Assembly (NCBI GenBank): GCA_023230525.1
Contig: JALNXE010000042.1
Coordinates: 1-34,487, forward strand
Reading direction: 5' to 3'
DNA length: 34,487 bases
Source: Desulfobulbaceae bacterium
Lineage (GTDB): Bacteria > Desulfobacterota > Desulfobulbia > Desulfobulbales > SURF-16
Below the pieces are notes generated by a model. That model ran no database searches and was not told the origin of the DNA. It was given only the letters and a program-made list of their open reading frames with translations. The position numbers and the translations under genes are program-made. Shown here one piece after another: positions 1-6,819 of the stretch (within the stretch, counting starts at the first letter, position 1; every line of letters begins with the position of its first letter).

Positions 1-261
1 GACATGTTCCTGCTGCACCAGTGGATCAAGAACGATCCGGTTGACCTGATCATCGGCAACACATACTGCAAGTACATTGCCCGTGACGAGGACCTGCCCT
101 TTGTGCGCTGGGGCTTCCCCATCCTGGACCGCCAGGGGCATCAGTATTTCCCCACGGTGGGCTACAAGGGGGGCTTAAGGCTGCTGGAAAAAATCCTGGG
201 CGTGCTGCTCGACCGCAAGGACCGGGATGATTCGGAACAACAGTTCGAACTCGTCATGTAG
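1..261 (+). CDS. nifK: Nitrogenase MoFe protein beta chain, C-terminal fragment
   Basis: This is the last 86 codons of NifK, the beta subunit of the molybdenum-iron protein that holds the P-cluster with NifD and reduces N2. The reading frame is open to the left window edge, so the start, the P-cluster cysteines and most of the protein lie outside. What is visible matches the NifK C-terminus: DLIIGNTYCKYIARD, then VRWGFPILDR and the FPTVGYKGGLRLLEKIL helix region, ending in ELVM. Residue 1 of the fragment is the Asp of base 1; the stop is TAG. It is followed 116 bases later by a NifB-like gene on the same strand, so nifHDK presumably lies just upstream and the downstream genes may be read from the same transcript. 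The subunit assignment is firm; whether the rest of the gene is intact cannot be seen. Confidence 0.93.
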   Translation, partial: DMFLLHQWIKNDPVDLIIGNTYCKYIARDEDLPFVRWGFPILDRQGHQYFPTVGYKGGLRLLEKILGVLLDRKDRDDSEQQFELVM

Positions 262-299
262 AACCAGGGCAGAAGTGAAAAATTCAGCATGAACGCATA

Positions 300-321
300 G
301 GGGCGGTTCGCGAACCGCCCC
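300..321. repeat. 22-bp perfect palindrome, copy 1
   Basis: The arms GGGGCGGTTCG and CGAACCGCCCC meet without a loop, giving a perfect palindrome between nifK and the NifB-like gene. An identical 22-bp copy lies at 19483-19504. It looks like a dispersed REP-type element and could also act as a weak transcription attenuator, though no T-run follows here. Confidence 0.8.
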
Positions 322-377
322 CATGCGAAAACGGATTTACCCATTCATCAACTTTCACGCGAAACACAAGGCATCCC

Positions 378-1550
378 ATGAACGCCGCATCCCCATGCAC
401 CGCTGTTTGTGCCTGCTCCGGCTCCCAGTCCCGCCGGCCGTCAGGAAAACGACTTGAGCTGCCGGTGGCCAACCGCGCCAATGCCAGACTGCTTTCCGCC
501 CCCGCGGCCAAGGCTCCCCCGGCCATGCTGCCCACGGAGGCGGCAAACTGGCTGGCCGGCATGCTCAGCCAGGGCGCCGACATCGGCGAGGTGTACATCA
601 GCGGCCCGGGCGATCCCCTGGCGGACATCCGTCCCACCCTGGAAACCTGCCGCCTGGTGCGGGACAGACATGCTGACCTGCAGCTGGGCATCACCACCCT
701 GGGTATCAACGGCGAGCAGTATGCCGAGGCCCTGGCCGAACACGGGGTAAGCACGGTCACCCTGCAGGTGGAGGCAGTTGATCCCGCGGTGGTGAAAAAC
801 CTCTACGCCTGGATCCGTCCCGGCACCAAAAACATCCCCTTAAGTCAGGCGGCCGGCCTGCTGGTGGATGAACAGCAGCGGGCGATCGCCGCCCTGCAGC
901 GGGCCGGGCTCATGGTCACGGTCAGGACCACGGTCTATCCGGGCATTAATGACAGCCAGGTGGCGGCAATCGCCGAACGCATGGCAGGCCTTGGCGCGGA
1001 GAAAATGATACTGATCCCCTGCACTGCCTGCCTGAATGAACCGGGCCCGGCCAATAAACCTGACAATGCCCTCCTGGCTGCCCTGGGCGAGCTTGCCGGC
1101 CAATATCTCGCCACCGAGATCGCCGAACCGACAGCGGACGGCATGTCCCCCGCCACAGCTGAAGGAGATCCGGTTGTAGCAGTGGGCAGGCTGCCGCAAC
1201 CGAGCGCGGCACGGCCCAACGTGGCGGTGGTCAGCGCCAGCGGGATGGATATCGATCTGCACCTCGGCCAGGCAGCCAGGGCCCTGATTTATGGCCCCCG
1301 GGAAGACGGGCTTCCCTGCCTGCTCAGTACCCGAGCCCTGCCTGAACCGGGGGGCGGCGGGGCCAGGTGGGAGAAGCTGGCGGATGCATTCACCGACTGT
1401 TTTGCCCTGCTCACCTCCGGAGCCGGCGAGAACCCGAGAAATATTTTGAGCTGCCACGGCATTACCGTGCTCGTTACCGACGGCAATGTGGAAGGTACGG
1501 TTGATGTGCTGTACGGTGGCGGTAAAAAAGGAAAACAATGCCGCAGATAG
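378..1550 (+). CDS. Degenerate NifB paralogue with C-terminal NifX-like domain
   Basis: The 390-residue protein aligns along its whole length with the true NifB at 8353-9624 but has lost every visible iron-sulfur ligand. The NifB segment LPVAPKCNIKCNYC corresponds to LPVANRANARLLSA at residues 28-41, so the three radical-SAM cysteines are Ala34, Leu38 and Ala41. The stretch with the ExRPG motif is deleted (about 10 residues), the Cys of LCLASNG is Gly (LGITTLG), and the CTRCRADAVG motif is gone. The GPGDPL loop (76-81), the VDPAVVKNLYAWIRPG helix and PGIND are kept, and residues about 281-383 form a NifX-like cofactor-binding domain. The frame is intact with ordinary codon use, so decay to a pseudogene is unlikely. 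It cannot be a SAM-cleaving enzyme; a role as FeMo-cofactor precursor carrier or assembly partner is inference. It lies between nifK and the ferredoxin gene. The start is the ATG at 378, with only a weak AAGG ahead. Confidence 0.85.
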   Translation: MNAASPCTAVCACSGSQSRRPSGKRLELPVANRANARLLSAPAAKAPPAMLPTEAANWLAGMLSQGADIGEVYISGPGDPLADIRPTLETCRLVRDRHADLQLGITTLGINGEQYAEALAEHGVSTVTLQVEAVDPAVVKNLYAWIRPGTKNIPLSQAAGLLVDEQQRAIAALQRAGLMVTVRTTVYPGINDSQVAAIAERMAGLGAEKMILIPCTACLNEPGPANKPDNALLAALGELAGQYLATEIAEPTADGMSPATAEGDPVVAVGRLPQPSAARPNVAVVSASGMDIDLHLGQAARALIYGPREDGLPCLLSTRALPEPGGGGARWEKLADAFTDCFALLTSGAGENPRNILSCHGITVLVTDGNVEGTVDVLYGGGKKGKQCRR

Positions 1551-1580
1551 CGGCCCAACATCGGCAAAATAAAAAACTTT

Positions 1581-1656
1581 TCACCACAGAGCACACGAAG
1601 ACCACAGAGAAAATATTTTCAAATACAATCAGTTATCTCTGTGGGCTCTGTGGTTT
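1581..1656. repeat. CACAGAG inverted-repeat element, copy 1
   Basis: The left arm contains ACCACAGAGCAC and ACCACAGAGA; the right arm reads CTCTGTGGGCTCTGTGGT. The arms pair imperfectly around an AT-rich centre. A related copy lies at 9661-9810 after nifB. It is a dispersed non-coding element; function unknown. Confidence 0.7.
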
Positions 1657-1665
1657 GACATGTAG

Positions 1666-1698
1666 GTCGCGTTAGGCGGCTTTTCGCCGTAACGCGAC
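1666..1698. repeat. REP-like hairpin upstream of the ferredoxin gene
   Basis: GTCGCGTTAGGCG pairs with CGCCGTAACGCGAC around a short T-rich loop. It resembles the dispersed REP-type hairpins common in Proteobacteria. It sits 50 bases ahead of the ferredoxin start and directly after the CACAGAG element. Confidence 0.6.
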
Positions 1699-1750
1699 GT
1701 CATTCTTTGATATCAATATCATTTTCAACATGAAAAAAGGAGAGATTTCC

Positions 1751-2056
1751 ATGGCTATTCCCAAACGGCAGATACTTGTGTGCCAGAGCTTCCGGGCGGC
1801 CGGCGGCGACCCCAAAGGCCTCTGCCATAAGCAGACCGACGGCTTTCTGCAGTACATAGACGAAGAAATCCTGGACCGGGGCCTGGACTGCCTGGTCACG
1901 GCCACCACCTGCCTCAAACAGTGCGAATCAGGTCCCATCATGGTGGTCCACCCGGAAAACTGGTGGTTCAAGGGGGTGGACAGCACCGCGGCCATTGACG
2001 CCATCCTGGACGGCATCGAAGACGGAGAGCCGCCCGCAGAGTATCTGATCGGGTAA
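1751..2056 (+). CDS. [2Fe-2S] ferredoxin, thioredoxin-fold, nif-associated
   Basis: This 101-residue protein belongs to the thioredoxin-like [2Fe-2S] ferredoxin family typified by the Clostridium pasteurianum 2Fe ferredoxin and the Azotobacter Shethna (FeSI) protein, which are encoded in nif regions and interact with the MoFe protein. Four ligand candidates are visible: Cys11 in ILVCQS, Cys25 in KGLCHK, and the CLKQC pair. PIMVVHPENWWF is the typical strand-turn after the second pair. The start is the ATG at 1751, because AGGAGA lies seven bases upstream; the in-frame ATG at 1730 precedes that ribosome-binding site and is not preferred. The GNAT gene begins four bases after the stop, so the two are probably cotranscribed. 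The role as electron carrier or nitrogenase protector is inferred from family and position. Confidence 0.9.
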   Translation: MAIPKRQILVCQSFRAAGGDPKGLCHKQTDGFLQYIDEEILDRGLDCLVTATTCLKQCESGPIMVVHPENWWFKGVDSTAAIDAILDGIEDGEPPAEYLIG

Positions 2057-2060
2057 CGCC

Positions 2061-2522
2061 ATGACTGCGCCCAGGGTAATCATCCGTCCGGCCCGGCAAG
2101 GTGACATTGACAGCCTCACGGGCCTGCTGAAAATCCTCTTTACCATCGAAGAGGATTTTATTTTTGACGGACCCCGGCAGCGCCGGGGTCTGCAGATGAT
2201 GCTGGACAACTACCGGGCCTGCGTCCTGGTGGCCGAGGCGGATGGCCAGGTCATCGGCATGTGCTCCGGCCAGCTCACCGTGTCCACGGCGGAAGGCGGC
2301 CCCGCCCTGCTGGTGGAGGATGTGGTGGTTCTGTCTGACTGGCACGGCCGGGGCATCGGCCGGTGCCTGATGGAGAGCCTGGGTAAATGGGCCGGGGAAA
2401 ATGGGGTGTCGCGTCTCCAGCTGCTGGCTGACCGCAACAACGGCCCGGCCCTGGATTTTTACAGCAAACTCGGCTGGCAGACCACGGAGCTGATCTGCCT
2501 GCGCAAACGCCTGTCGCCCTGA
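2061..2522 (+). CDS. GNAT-family N-acetyltransferase
   Basis: The 153 residues carry a complete GNAT fold: RPARQGDIDSLTGLL at the N-terminus, the central strand VEDVVVLSDWHGRGIGRCLM with the acetyl-CoA pyrophosphate-binding R/Q-x-x-G-x-G/A loop (HGRGIG), and the C-terminal NNGPALDFYSKLGWQ motif. It transfers an acetyl group from acetyl-CoA to an amine; the substrate cannot be read from sequence. It starts four bases after the ferredoxin stop with no good separate ribosome-binding site, suggesting translational coupling. The position between nif genes suggests a protein-modifying or regulatory task in nitrogen fixation, but that is inference. Confidence 0.85.
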   Translation: MTAPRVIIRPARQGDIDSLTGLLKILFTIEEDFIFDGPRQRRGLQMMLDNYRACVLVAEADGQVIGMCSGQLTVSTAEGGPALLVEDVVVLSDWHGRGIGRCLMESLGKWAGENGVSRLQLLADRNNGPALDFYSKLGWQTTELICLRKRLSP

Positions 2523-2549
2523 AAGGGACGACGGGAAAAGGATGTTACC

Positions 2550-3017
2550 ATGACCACGGCACCGCACAAAAACAGCGATATGGCTTCCACCGCTTTCCGA
2601 TCCGATCTGATCGGCTTTGGCGATATCAAGTCCCATGCCATCAAGGGCTGGGAGGAGTACATGCACGAGGGGGAACAATACCTGAGCACGGCCCGTAACG
2701 CCTTCGCCGGTCAGCGGCACGCCTTTACCGCCGAGATCCTGTACAACGTCATCGCCATGGCCATTGAAAAACTGGTGATGGGCGCCCTCATGCAGAGCGG
2801 CAACCTGCCCTATAACCACACCATGCGCGATCTGGCGGAAGCCATGGAGGAGCATTTCCCCGGCCGCCTGGGCGGGATCAAGGACCGGCTCATCTCGCTT
2901 GACGCCTATCAGGAGATCTGCGACCTCGACACCTACCACAGACAGCCGCCAACCATGGAGGAGATCCCGGCCATGCTCAGTTTGGCGATTGAGCTGCAGG
3001 AGCTGGTAAGTCGATAA
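2550..3017 (+). CDS. HEPN-like helical protein in the nif cluster
   Basis: This 155-residue protein is predicted to be mostly helical and resembles HEPN-domain proteins: GWEEYMHEGEQYLSTARNAF, then YNVIAMAIEKLVMGALMQSGNLP, then NHTMRDLAEAMEEHF, followed by acidic helices. The usual HEPN RNase Rx4-6H motif is not obvious, so a binding role is more likely than nuclease activity. AAAGGA lies eight to nine bases before the ATG. It follows the GNAT gene by 27 bases and is the last gene before the insertion that splits the nif cluster. The family call is by pattern and moderate in certainty; the function is unknown. Confidence 0.6.
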   Translation: MTTAPHKNSDMASTAFRSDLIGFGDIKSHAIKGWEEYMHEGEQYLSTARNAFAGQRHAFTAEILYNVIAMAIEKLVMGALMQSGNLPYNHTMRDLAEAMEEHFPGRLGGIKDRLISLDAYQEICDLDTYHRQPPTMEEIPAMLSLAIELQELVSR

Positions 3018-3265
3018 AACTGGCCGGGATGAGGAAATACACATTAAACGGGTTTAATCCGGCACCACATATCGTAATCGCTGAGATCAGCGATATGCCC
3101 CCTTCAACGATTACAAAGGATTTCGCAAAATCAGCACAGCCTTGGTGCCACTCGATCACGAGGATGATGTTCTCACTGAAAAGGTGTCAGATGAAAAATT
3201 TCAGACCATTATTAACGCTTGGATTCATCATAACCAGAAAGTCGTGCTTCCTAACAACGTAATAC
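3018..3265. other. AT-richer stretch, no convincing gene
   Basis: The base composition drops relative to the nif genes. On the plus strand a frame from 3085 to 3348 without an ATG start can be read (contains ALVPLDHEDDVLTEK and FQTIINAWIHHNQ). It looks protein-like but has no start or ribosome-binding site and matches nothing I recognise. It is probably another gene remnant at the edge of the inserted segment. Confidence 0.35.
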
Positions 3266-3440
3266 TTATGGCCTACAGTTTGGTGCCACGATATCTTGCT
3301 GATGGCTATGGTCTCGTAGGTTGTCCGCTGGCTTGTCGAGGCTCTTGAAGGATTTGTAGTCAGTCGGTGTCATGCCAATGTTGATTATGAAAAACCCTGC
3401 GGATTTCTTTTCCCTTGAACAGGGCTAGGCTCGTTTTCAT
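3266..3440 (-). pseudogene. Decayed Bro-N/DinD-like gene remnant
   Basis: Reading leftward, AAGGGGGAAGAT precedes an ATG at 3440 and a 26-codon frame MKTSLALFKGKEIRRVFHNQ, ending HW...TD-stop. This is the typical start of Bro-N (phage antirepressor/DinD-like) proteins. Just before that stop a second frame starts at 3373 (MTPTDYKSFKSLDKPADNLRDH), which resembles the YKxxKxL...NLRDHM segment found after the Bro-N domain in the same family. The normal middle of the protein is missing, so an internal deletion with frame change has joined the two ends. Recognition is from memory of the family and moderately certain. The remnant marks the inserted segment as phage- or mobile-derived. Confidence 0.55.
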
Positions 3441-3543
3441 ATCTTCCCCCTTCACTCTTGACAATTTTCTCCTATCTCCGCACTGACGCAAGCGCATATC
3501 TTACCCTTTAATTTTTCTTCTTCCTGGCCCCTTTCGTGTAGGG

Positions 3544-3612
3544 TTTGTCGGCTTTATGTCGGGTTCGTGCCACGCATGGCTCATGTCGCGTTTGTCGGGT
3601 TTATGTCTGGTT
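3544..3612. repeat. 22-bp direct repeat at the 3' end of the DUF4062 gene
   Basis: Two copies (3544-3565 and 3591-3612) agree at 20 of 22 positions. On the minus strand each encodes a PDI(N/K)PTN peptide. One copy is inside the end of the DUF4062-ATPase gene and the other lies just beyond its stop, in a different frame. Confidence 0.65.
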
Positions 3613-5050
3613 TCTTCAGCAACCGGTAAAACGTGCTTCTGCCAGTTGTTCCAACCTTTTCGACGAGTCCAGATGACATCAGGTCACGCAGATCGCGCAA
3701 TGCAGTCTGGCTGTGGGCACCTGTCAGCTTCTGATAGGCGCGGTTTGTAATTTCTCCATTCATTTTCATGTAGGTTATAGCCGCAAGCTGCCGCTCATTC
3801 AGGTTGTACCCGGCCAGAACCTCCGGCGTCAGCCAGTCACGCCAGGCCGTGGTGGTAAACTCGCCGCCACGCTGAATGAAATCAGGCTCCGGCAGGGCGT
3901 GGTTCAAACTCTCACGGATCATCATAAGGGTGCCGGTGCCGTATTTCTCGATATAGCGGGCGAGGAAGAGCACCTCGCAGATACGGGGGTTGCGGGCAAT
4001 GGAGCCGTGGGGATGACGCAGACTTTCCGGGGTGAGCGGCGGGGGCAGCGTGCCGGGGTTCCAGACTTCCACCCGGTCGGCAAAAACGGAAACCTGCACG
4101 GCGCCGGCCGAGGTGTAGTCGCGGTGGGCAATGGCATTGACAATGGCTTCGCGGATCACATCGGCCGGGATCTCATAGCGGACAGGGGCCTGGATGCTCT
4201 CGGCGCGGGTGCCGACACCGCGGTTGAGCTTGGAGAGAACAAAGTCCACTGCCATATCAACCTGCTCGAAGACGGTCCCCTTGAAGATCCGGTAAAAGGG
4301 CACGGGGCGCTGGATCTCGGTACCGTGAAAATGCATGCAGCGCACTTCTGCGGCGGGAAAGAACCGCTGGGGATCGCGACCGAAAAGGAGGACGGCGGCA
4401 TTGGTGAGTTGGCCGTCAGCGAGAAGATGCAGATGGGCCAGCAGATCAGTCACCGGGGTATTGTCCGGGAGCGGGAACTGACGCTCCAGCCGGGCCAGCC
4501 GCACAAAATCGCCAACCGCATCGGTATTGATGTCTGCAAGGGTAGCGTCAGGGCAGGGTCTTTCTTCAAAAGGGCGGGATTGAATAACGCCGCACGTTTC
4601 AAGATGGTCCACGAGGCTCGAATAGAGGGCCGACGTCAACTCCGGGATGCTGTTAAACCGTCGTCTGATGAGCTGTTGGCCGGCCTGGCGGATAAGCGCC
4701 TGCATTTTGGGCTGGCGGTTTTGATCATCCGTACCCTTCACAAAGATCAACCGTGGCTTGCCCATCTCGGTGGCGCGAGCGAACTCACGCTCGGTCGGTG
4801 AAATCCCCTCGGCATCCTCGAACCCATACTCATAGCCGAAAATGCCGAAATACAGAGCGCTGCTATCCACCTCGGCCAGATACACGGCATCTGCCCGCCG
4901 GTCGCTGGCAGGCAGGTTTTCAAACGAAAAAACGGAGAAAAACCGGCGCAGGAGGGAATCGTTCTCGATAAACGTCTTAACCGCCCGGCGTTCTTCCGCC
5001 AACTCTTTCTGAGCGCTGCTGATGAAAATTTTCAGGGGAGTGGCGGGCAT
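3581..5050 (-). CDS. DUF4062 and RecG-like ATP-binding domain protein
   Basis: The 489 residues begin with a DUF4062 domain (about 5-105; KIFISSAQKELAEERRAV and LYFGIFGYEYG). A GHKL-type ATP-binding domain follows, of the kind annotated as RecG-like or HATPase_c_4: N-box EAIVNAIAHRDY at 301-312, DRVEVWNPG, and YGTGTLMMI at 370-378. A winged-helix segment covers about 410-480. The usual AlbA_2/Schlafen N-terminus of such proteins is replaced by DUF4062, which often occurs in signalling and defence proteins. The start is the ATG at 5050, with GAGG seven bases ahead. The C-terminus looks cut: after KPDINPTNAT-stop, another frame continues PDIKPTNPTRKGPGRRRKIKG to 3501, a basic tail that may once have been in frame. 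It sits opposite to the nif genes inside the insertion. A stress or defence role is inference. Confidence 0.75.
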   Translation of the reverse strand: MPATPLKIFISSAQKELAEERRAVKTFIENDSLLRRFFSVFSFENLPASDRRADAVYLAEVDSSALYFGIFGYEYGFEDAEGISPTEREFARATEMGKPRLIFVKGTDDQNRQPKMQALIRQAGQQLIRRRFNSIPELTSALYSSLVDHLETCGVIQSRPFEERPCPDATLADINTDAVGDFVRLARLERQFPLPDNTPVTDLLAHLHLLADGQLTNAAVLLFGRDPQRFFPAAEVRCMHFHGTEIQRPVPFYRIFKGTVFEQVDMAVDFVLSKLNRGVGTRAESIQAPVRYEIPADVIREAIVNAIAHRDYTSAGAVQVSVFADRVEVWNPGTLPPPLTPESLRHPHGSIARNPRICEVLFLARYIEKYGTGTLMMIRESLNHALPEPDFIQRGGEFTTTAWRDWLTPEVLAGYNLNERQLAAITYMKMNGEITNRAYQKLTGAHSQTALRDLRDLMSSGLVEKVGTTGRSTFYRLLKKPDINPTNAT

Positions 5051-5331
5051 GAAATATCCTCAATCATCCTGCTTATCTGTTGCTCAAACTTGATATGGAA
5101 GAATAACCTTTTCAGTAAATACCCACTATCTGCGCAATGTTCAAGCGCATATTCCCCTTTCTGACTGCACTCCGACAGAATTATCCTGACATCATCGAGA
5201 ATATTCTTATTTTCCCACGGCACCCCGACAAAATTGTCCCCCTTCTTCATTTTTGTAACCTTTCCGACAAATGTCGGGGTCTGCGCCGGACCGCGTCCAA
5301 GCTCGGCAAAACCGACATCAACATATAACAC
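5032..5331 (-). CDS. Hypothetical small protein upstream of the DUF4062 gene
   Basis: This 99-residue reading frame overlaps the start of the DUF4062 gene by 19 bases on the same strand. It contains TFVGKVTKMKKGDNFVGVPWENK and a helical, charged second half (NILDDVRIILSECSQKGEYALEHC), which looks protein-like rather than random. No good ribosome-binding site precedes the ATG at 5331. I do not recognise a family. It could be a partner of the DUF4062 gene or the remnant of a longer gene cut at the edge of the insertion. The putative NifA site at 5254-5269 lies within it, which argues that at least this part is old nifE upstream DNA or was recruited. Confidence 0.4.
   Translation of the reverse strand: MLYVDVGFAELGRGPAQTPTFVGKVTKMKKGDNFVGVPWENKNILDDVRIILSECSQKGEYALEHCADSGYLLKRLFFHIKFEQQISRMIEDISCPPLP
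5254..5269 (+). promoter_or_regulatory. Candidate NifA upstream activating sequence
   Basis: TGT-AACCTTTCCG-ACA matches the NifA consensus TGT-N10-ACA exactly. Its centre is about 130 bases before the transcription start expected from the sigma-54 promoter at 5368-5383, within the usual range. The match is short, so confidence rests on the promoter beside it. Confidence 0.6.
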
Positions 5332-5367
5332 ATCGAAATCACATGCTTTTCACATCATAATTTCTCA

Positions 5368-5383
5368 TGGCACACCGGTTGCT
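5368..5383 (+). promoter_or_regulatory. Sigma-54 (-24/-12) promoter of nifE
   Basis: TGGCACACCGGTTGCT fits the RpoN consensus TGGCACG-N4-TTGCW, with GG and GC exactly ten bases apart. Transcription should start near 5394, about 64 bases before the nifE ATG. With the TGT-N10-ACA element upstream, this indicates NifA/RpoN control of nifENB and the NifX-like gene. Confidence 0.9.
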
Positions 5384-5457
5384 AAACCAGTGATCAAACA
5401 GGATTCAACAGCCGCTGCGGCATAATCACCTTTCAGTCACTTTCACCAGGGATCACT

Positions 5458-6819
5458 ATGGAAACAACTGCCTTAAAAGAAAGAGAAACGCAGATTTACC
5501 GCAAGGGGGAAACCCCCTTTGAGATTACCTGCAACAAGGACAGTCTGGCCGGGGCGGTGAGCCAGCGGGCCTGTGTTTTCTGCGGCTCCCGGGTGGTGCT
5601 CTATCCCATTGCCGATGCCCTGCATCTGGTGCACGGCCCCATCGGCTGCGCGGTCTATACCTGGGATATCCGCGGGGCGCTGTCCTCCGGCCCGGAGCTG
5701 CACCGCTTAAGTTTTTCCACTGACCTGCAGGAGCGGGACGTAATCTTCGGCGGCGAAAAAAAGCTGGAAAGCGCCCTTAATGAGCTCATTGACCGGCACA
5801 GTCCCAAGGCGGCCTTTGTCTATTCCACCTGCATCGTCGGCATCATCGGCGATGACCTGGAGGCGGTCTGCCGCAGGGTAACCGCGCAGAAAGGCATCCC
5901 GGTCATTCCCGTGCAGTCCGAGGGCTTCAAGGGCAACAAGCGTTCCGGCTACAAGGCGGCCTGCAATGCCATGTTCCGCCTGATCGGCACCGGCGACACG
6001 GCAGGCATCAGCAAATACAGCATCAATATCCTGGGCGACTTCAACCTGGCCGGGGAGATCTGGATGGTGCGCGAGTATTTCCGGCGCATGGGCATCGAGG
6101 TGGTGGCCAACATCACCGGCGACGGCAGGATCGGCGATATCTGCCGGGCCCATGGGGCGGCCCTGAACGTGGTGCAGTGTTCCGGCGCCACCATGGATCT
6201 GGCCAATATGATGGAAGAGAAATACGGCATCCCCTCCATGCGGGTTTCCTATTTCGGCATCGAGGATATGTCCGAGGCACTGTACGATGTGGCCCGCTTC
6301 TTCAAGGACCCGGAGATCATGAACCGCACCAGGGAACTGATCCAGGAAGAGGTGCAGAAAATCTATCCGGAGCTGCAGCGTTATAAAAAGGCCCTGACCG
6401 GCAAAAAGGCGGCCATTTACGTGGGCGGGTCGTTTAAGGCCTTTTCCCTGGTCAAGGCCTTTCGCCTGATCGGCATGGATGTGGTGATGGTGGGTTCCCA
6501 GACCGGCACCAAAGAAGACTACCAGGAGCTTGAGGCCATCACCGATCCGGGCACCATTATTGTCGATGACTCCAACCCCCTGGAGCTGACCTCCTTTCTC
6601 AAGGAAAAGGAGGTGGATGTCTTTGTCGGCGGGGTCAAGGAGCGGCCCATCGCCTACAAACTGGGGGTGGGCTTCTGCGACCACAACCATGAACGCAAGG
6701 AGGCCCTGGCCGGCTTTACCGGCATGCTCAATTTTGCCCGGGAGGTCTACTCCTCGGTCATGAGCCCGGTGTGGAAATTCGTGCCGCGCAAGGCAAACGG
6801 AAACGATCAAGCGTTATAA
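5458..6819 (+). CDS. nifE: Nitrogenase iron-molybdenum cofactor biosynthesis protein NifE
   Basis: NifE forms the NifEN scaffold on which the NifB-cofactor (L-cluster) is matured into FeMo-cofactor with Mo and homocitrate. The 453 residues show the paralogous NifD-like architecture: RACVFCGSRVVL (Cys39, Cys42), VHGPIGCAVYTWDIRG (Cys64) and YSTCIVGIIGDD (Cys125), the ligands expected for the permanent [4Fe-4S] cluster shared with NifN, and VVQCSGATMDLAN (Cys241), which corresponds to the cysteine linked to precursor-cluster binding in Azotobacter NifE. The length is normal. The start ATG follows AGGGAT and a sigma-54 promoter with an NifA site. nifN lies 94 bases downstream on the same strand, separated by an AACGTT-rich repeat. 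Confidence 0.97.
   Translation: METTALKERETQIYRKGETPFEITCNKDSLAGAVSQRACVFCGSRVVLYPIADALHLVHGPIGCAVYTWDIRGALSSGPELHRLSFSTDLQERDVIFGGEKKLESALNELIDRHSPKAAFVYSTCIVGIIGDDLEAVCRRVTAQKGIPVIPVQSEGFKGNKRSGYKAACNAMFRLIGTGDTAGISKYSINILGDFNLAGEIWMVREYFRRMGIEVVANITGDGRIGDICRAHGAALNVVQCSGATMDLANMMEEKYGIPSMRVSYFGIEDMSEALYDVARFFKDPEIMNRTRELIQEEVQKIYPELQRYKKALTGKKAAIYVGGSFKAFSLVKAFRLIGMDVVMVGSQTGTKEDYQELEAITDPGTIIVDDSNPLELTSFLKEKEVDVFVGGVKERPIAYKLGVGFCDHNHERKEALAGFTGMLNFAREVYSSVMSPVWKFVPRKANGNDQAL

Noticed and set aside
3713..4801. Plus-strand 362-codon open frame
   Set aside because: It is antisense to the DUF4062-ATPase gene, whose frame carries clear domain motifs; the plus-strand product has none.
5707..6810. 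Long minus-strand frame opposite nifE, and similar ones opposite nifN (7100-8173) and nifB (8314-9393)
   Set aside because: High GC creates long antisense frames over strong nif genes. They are His/Gly-rich and show no family features.
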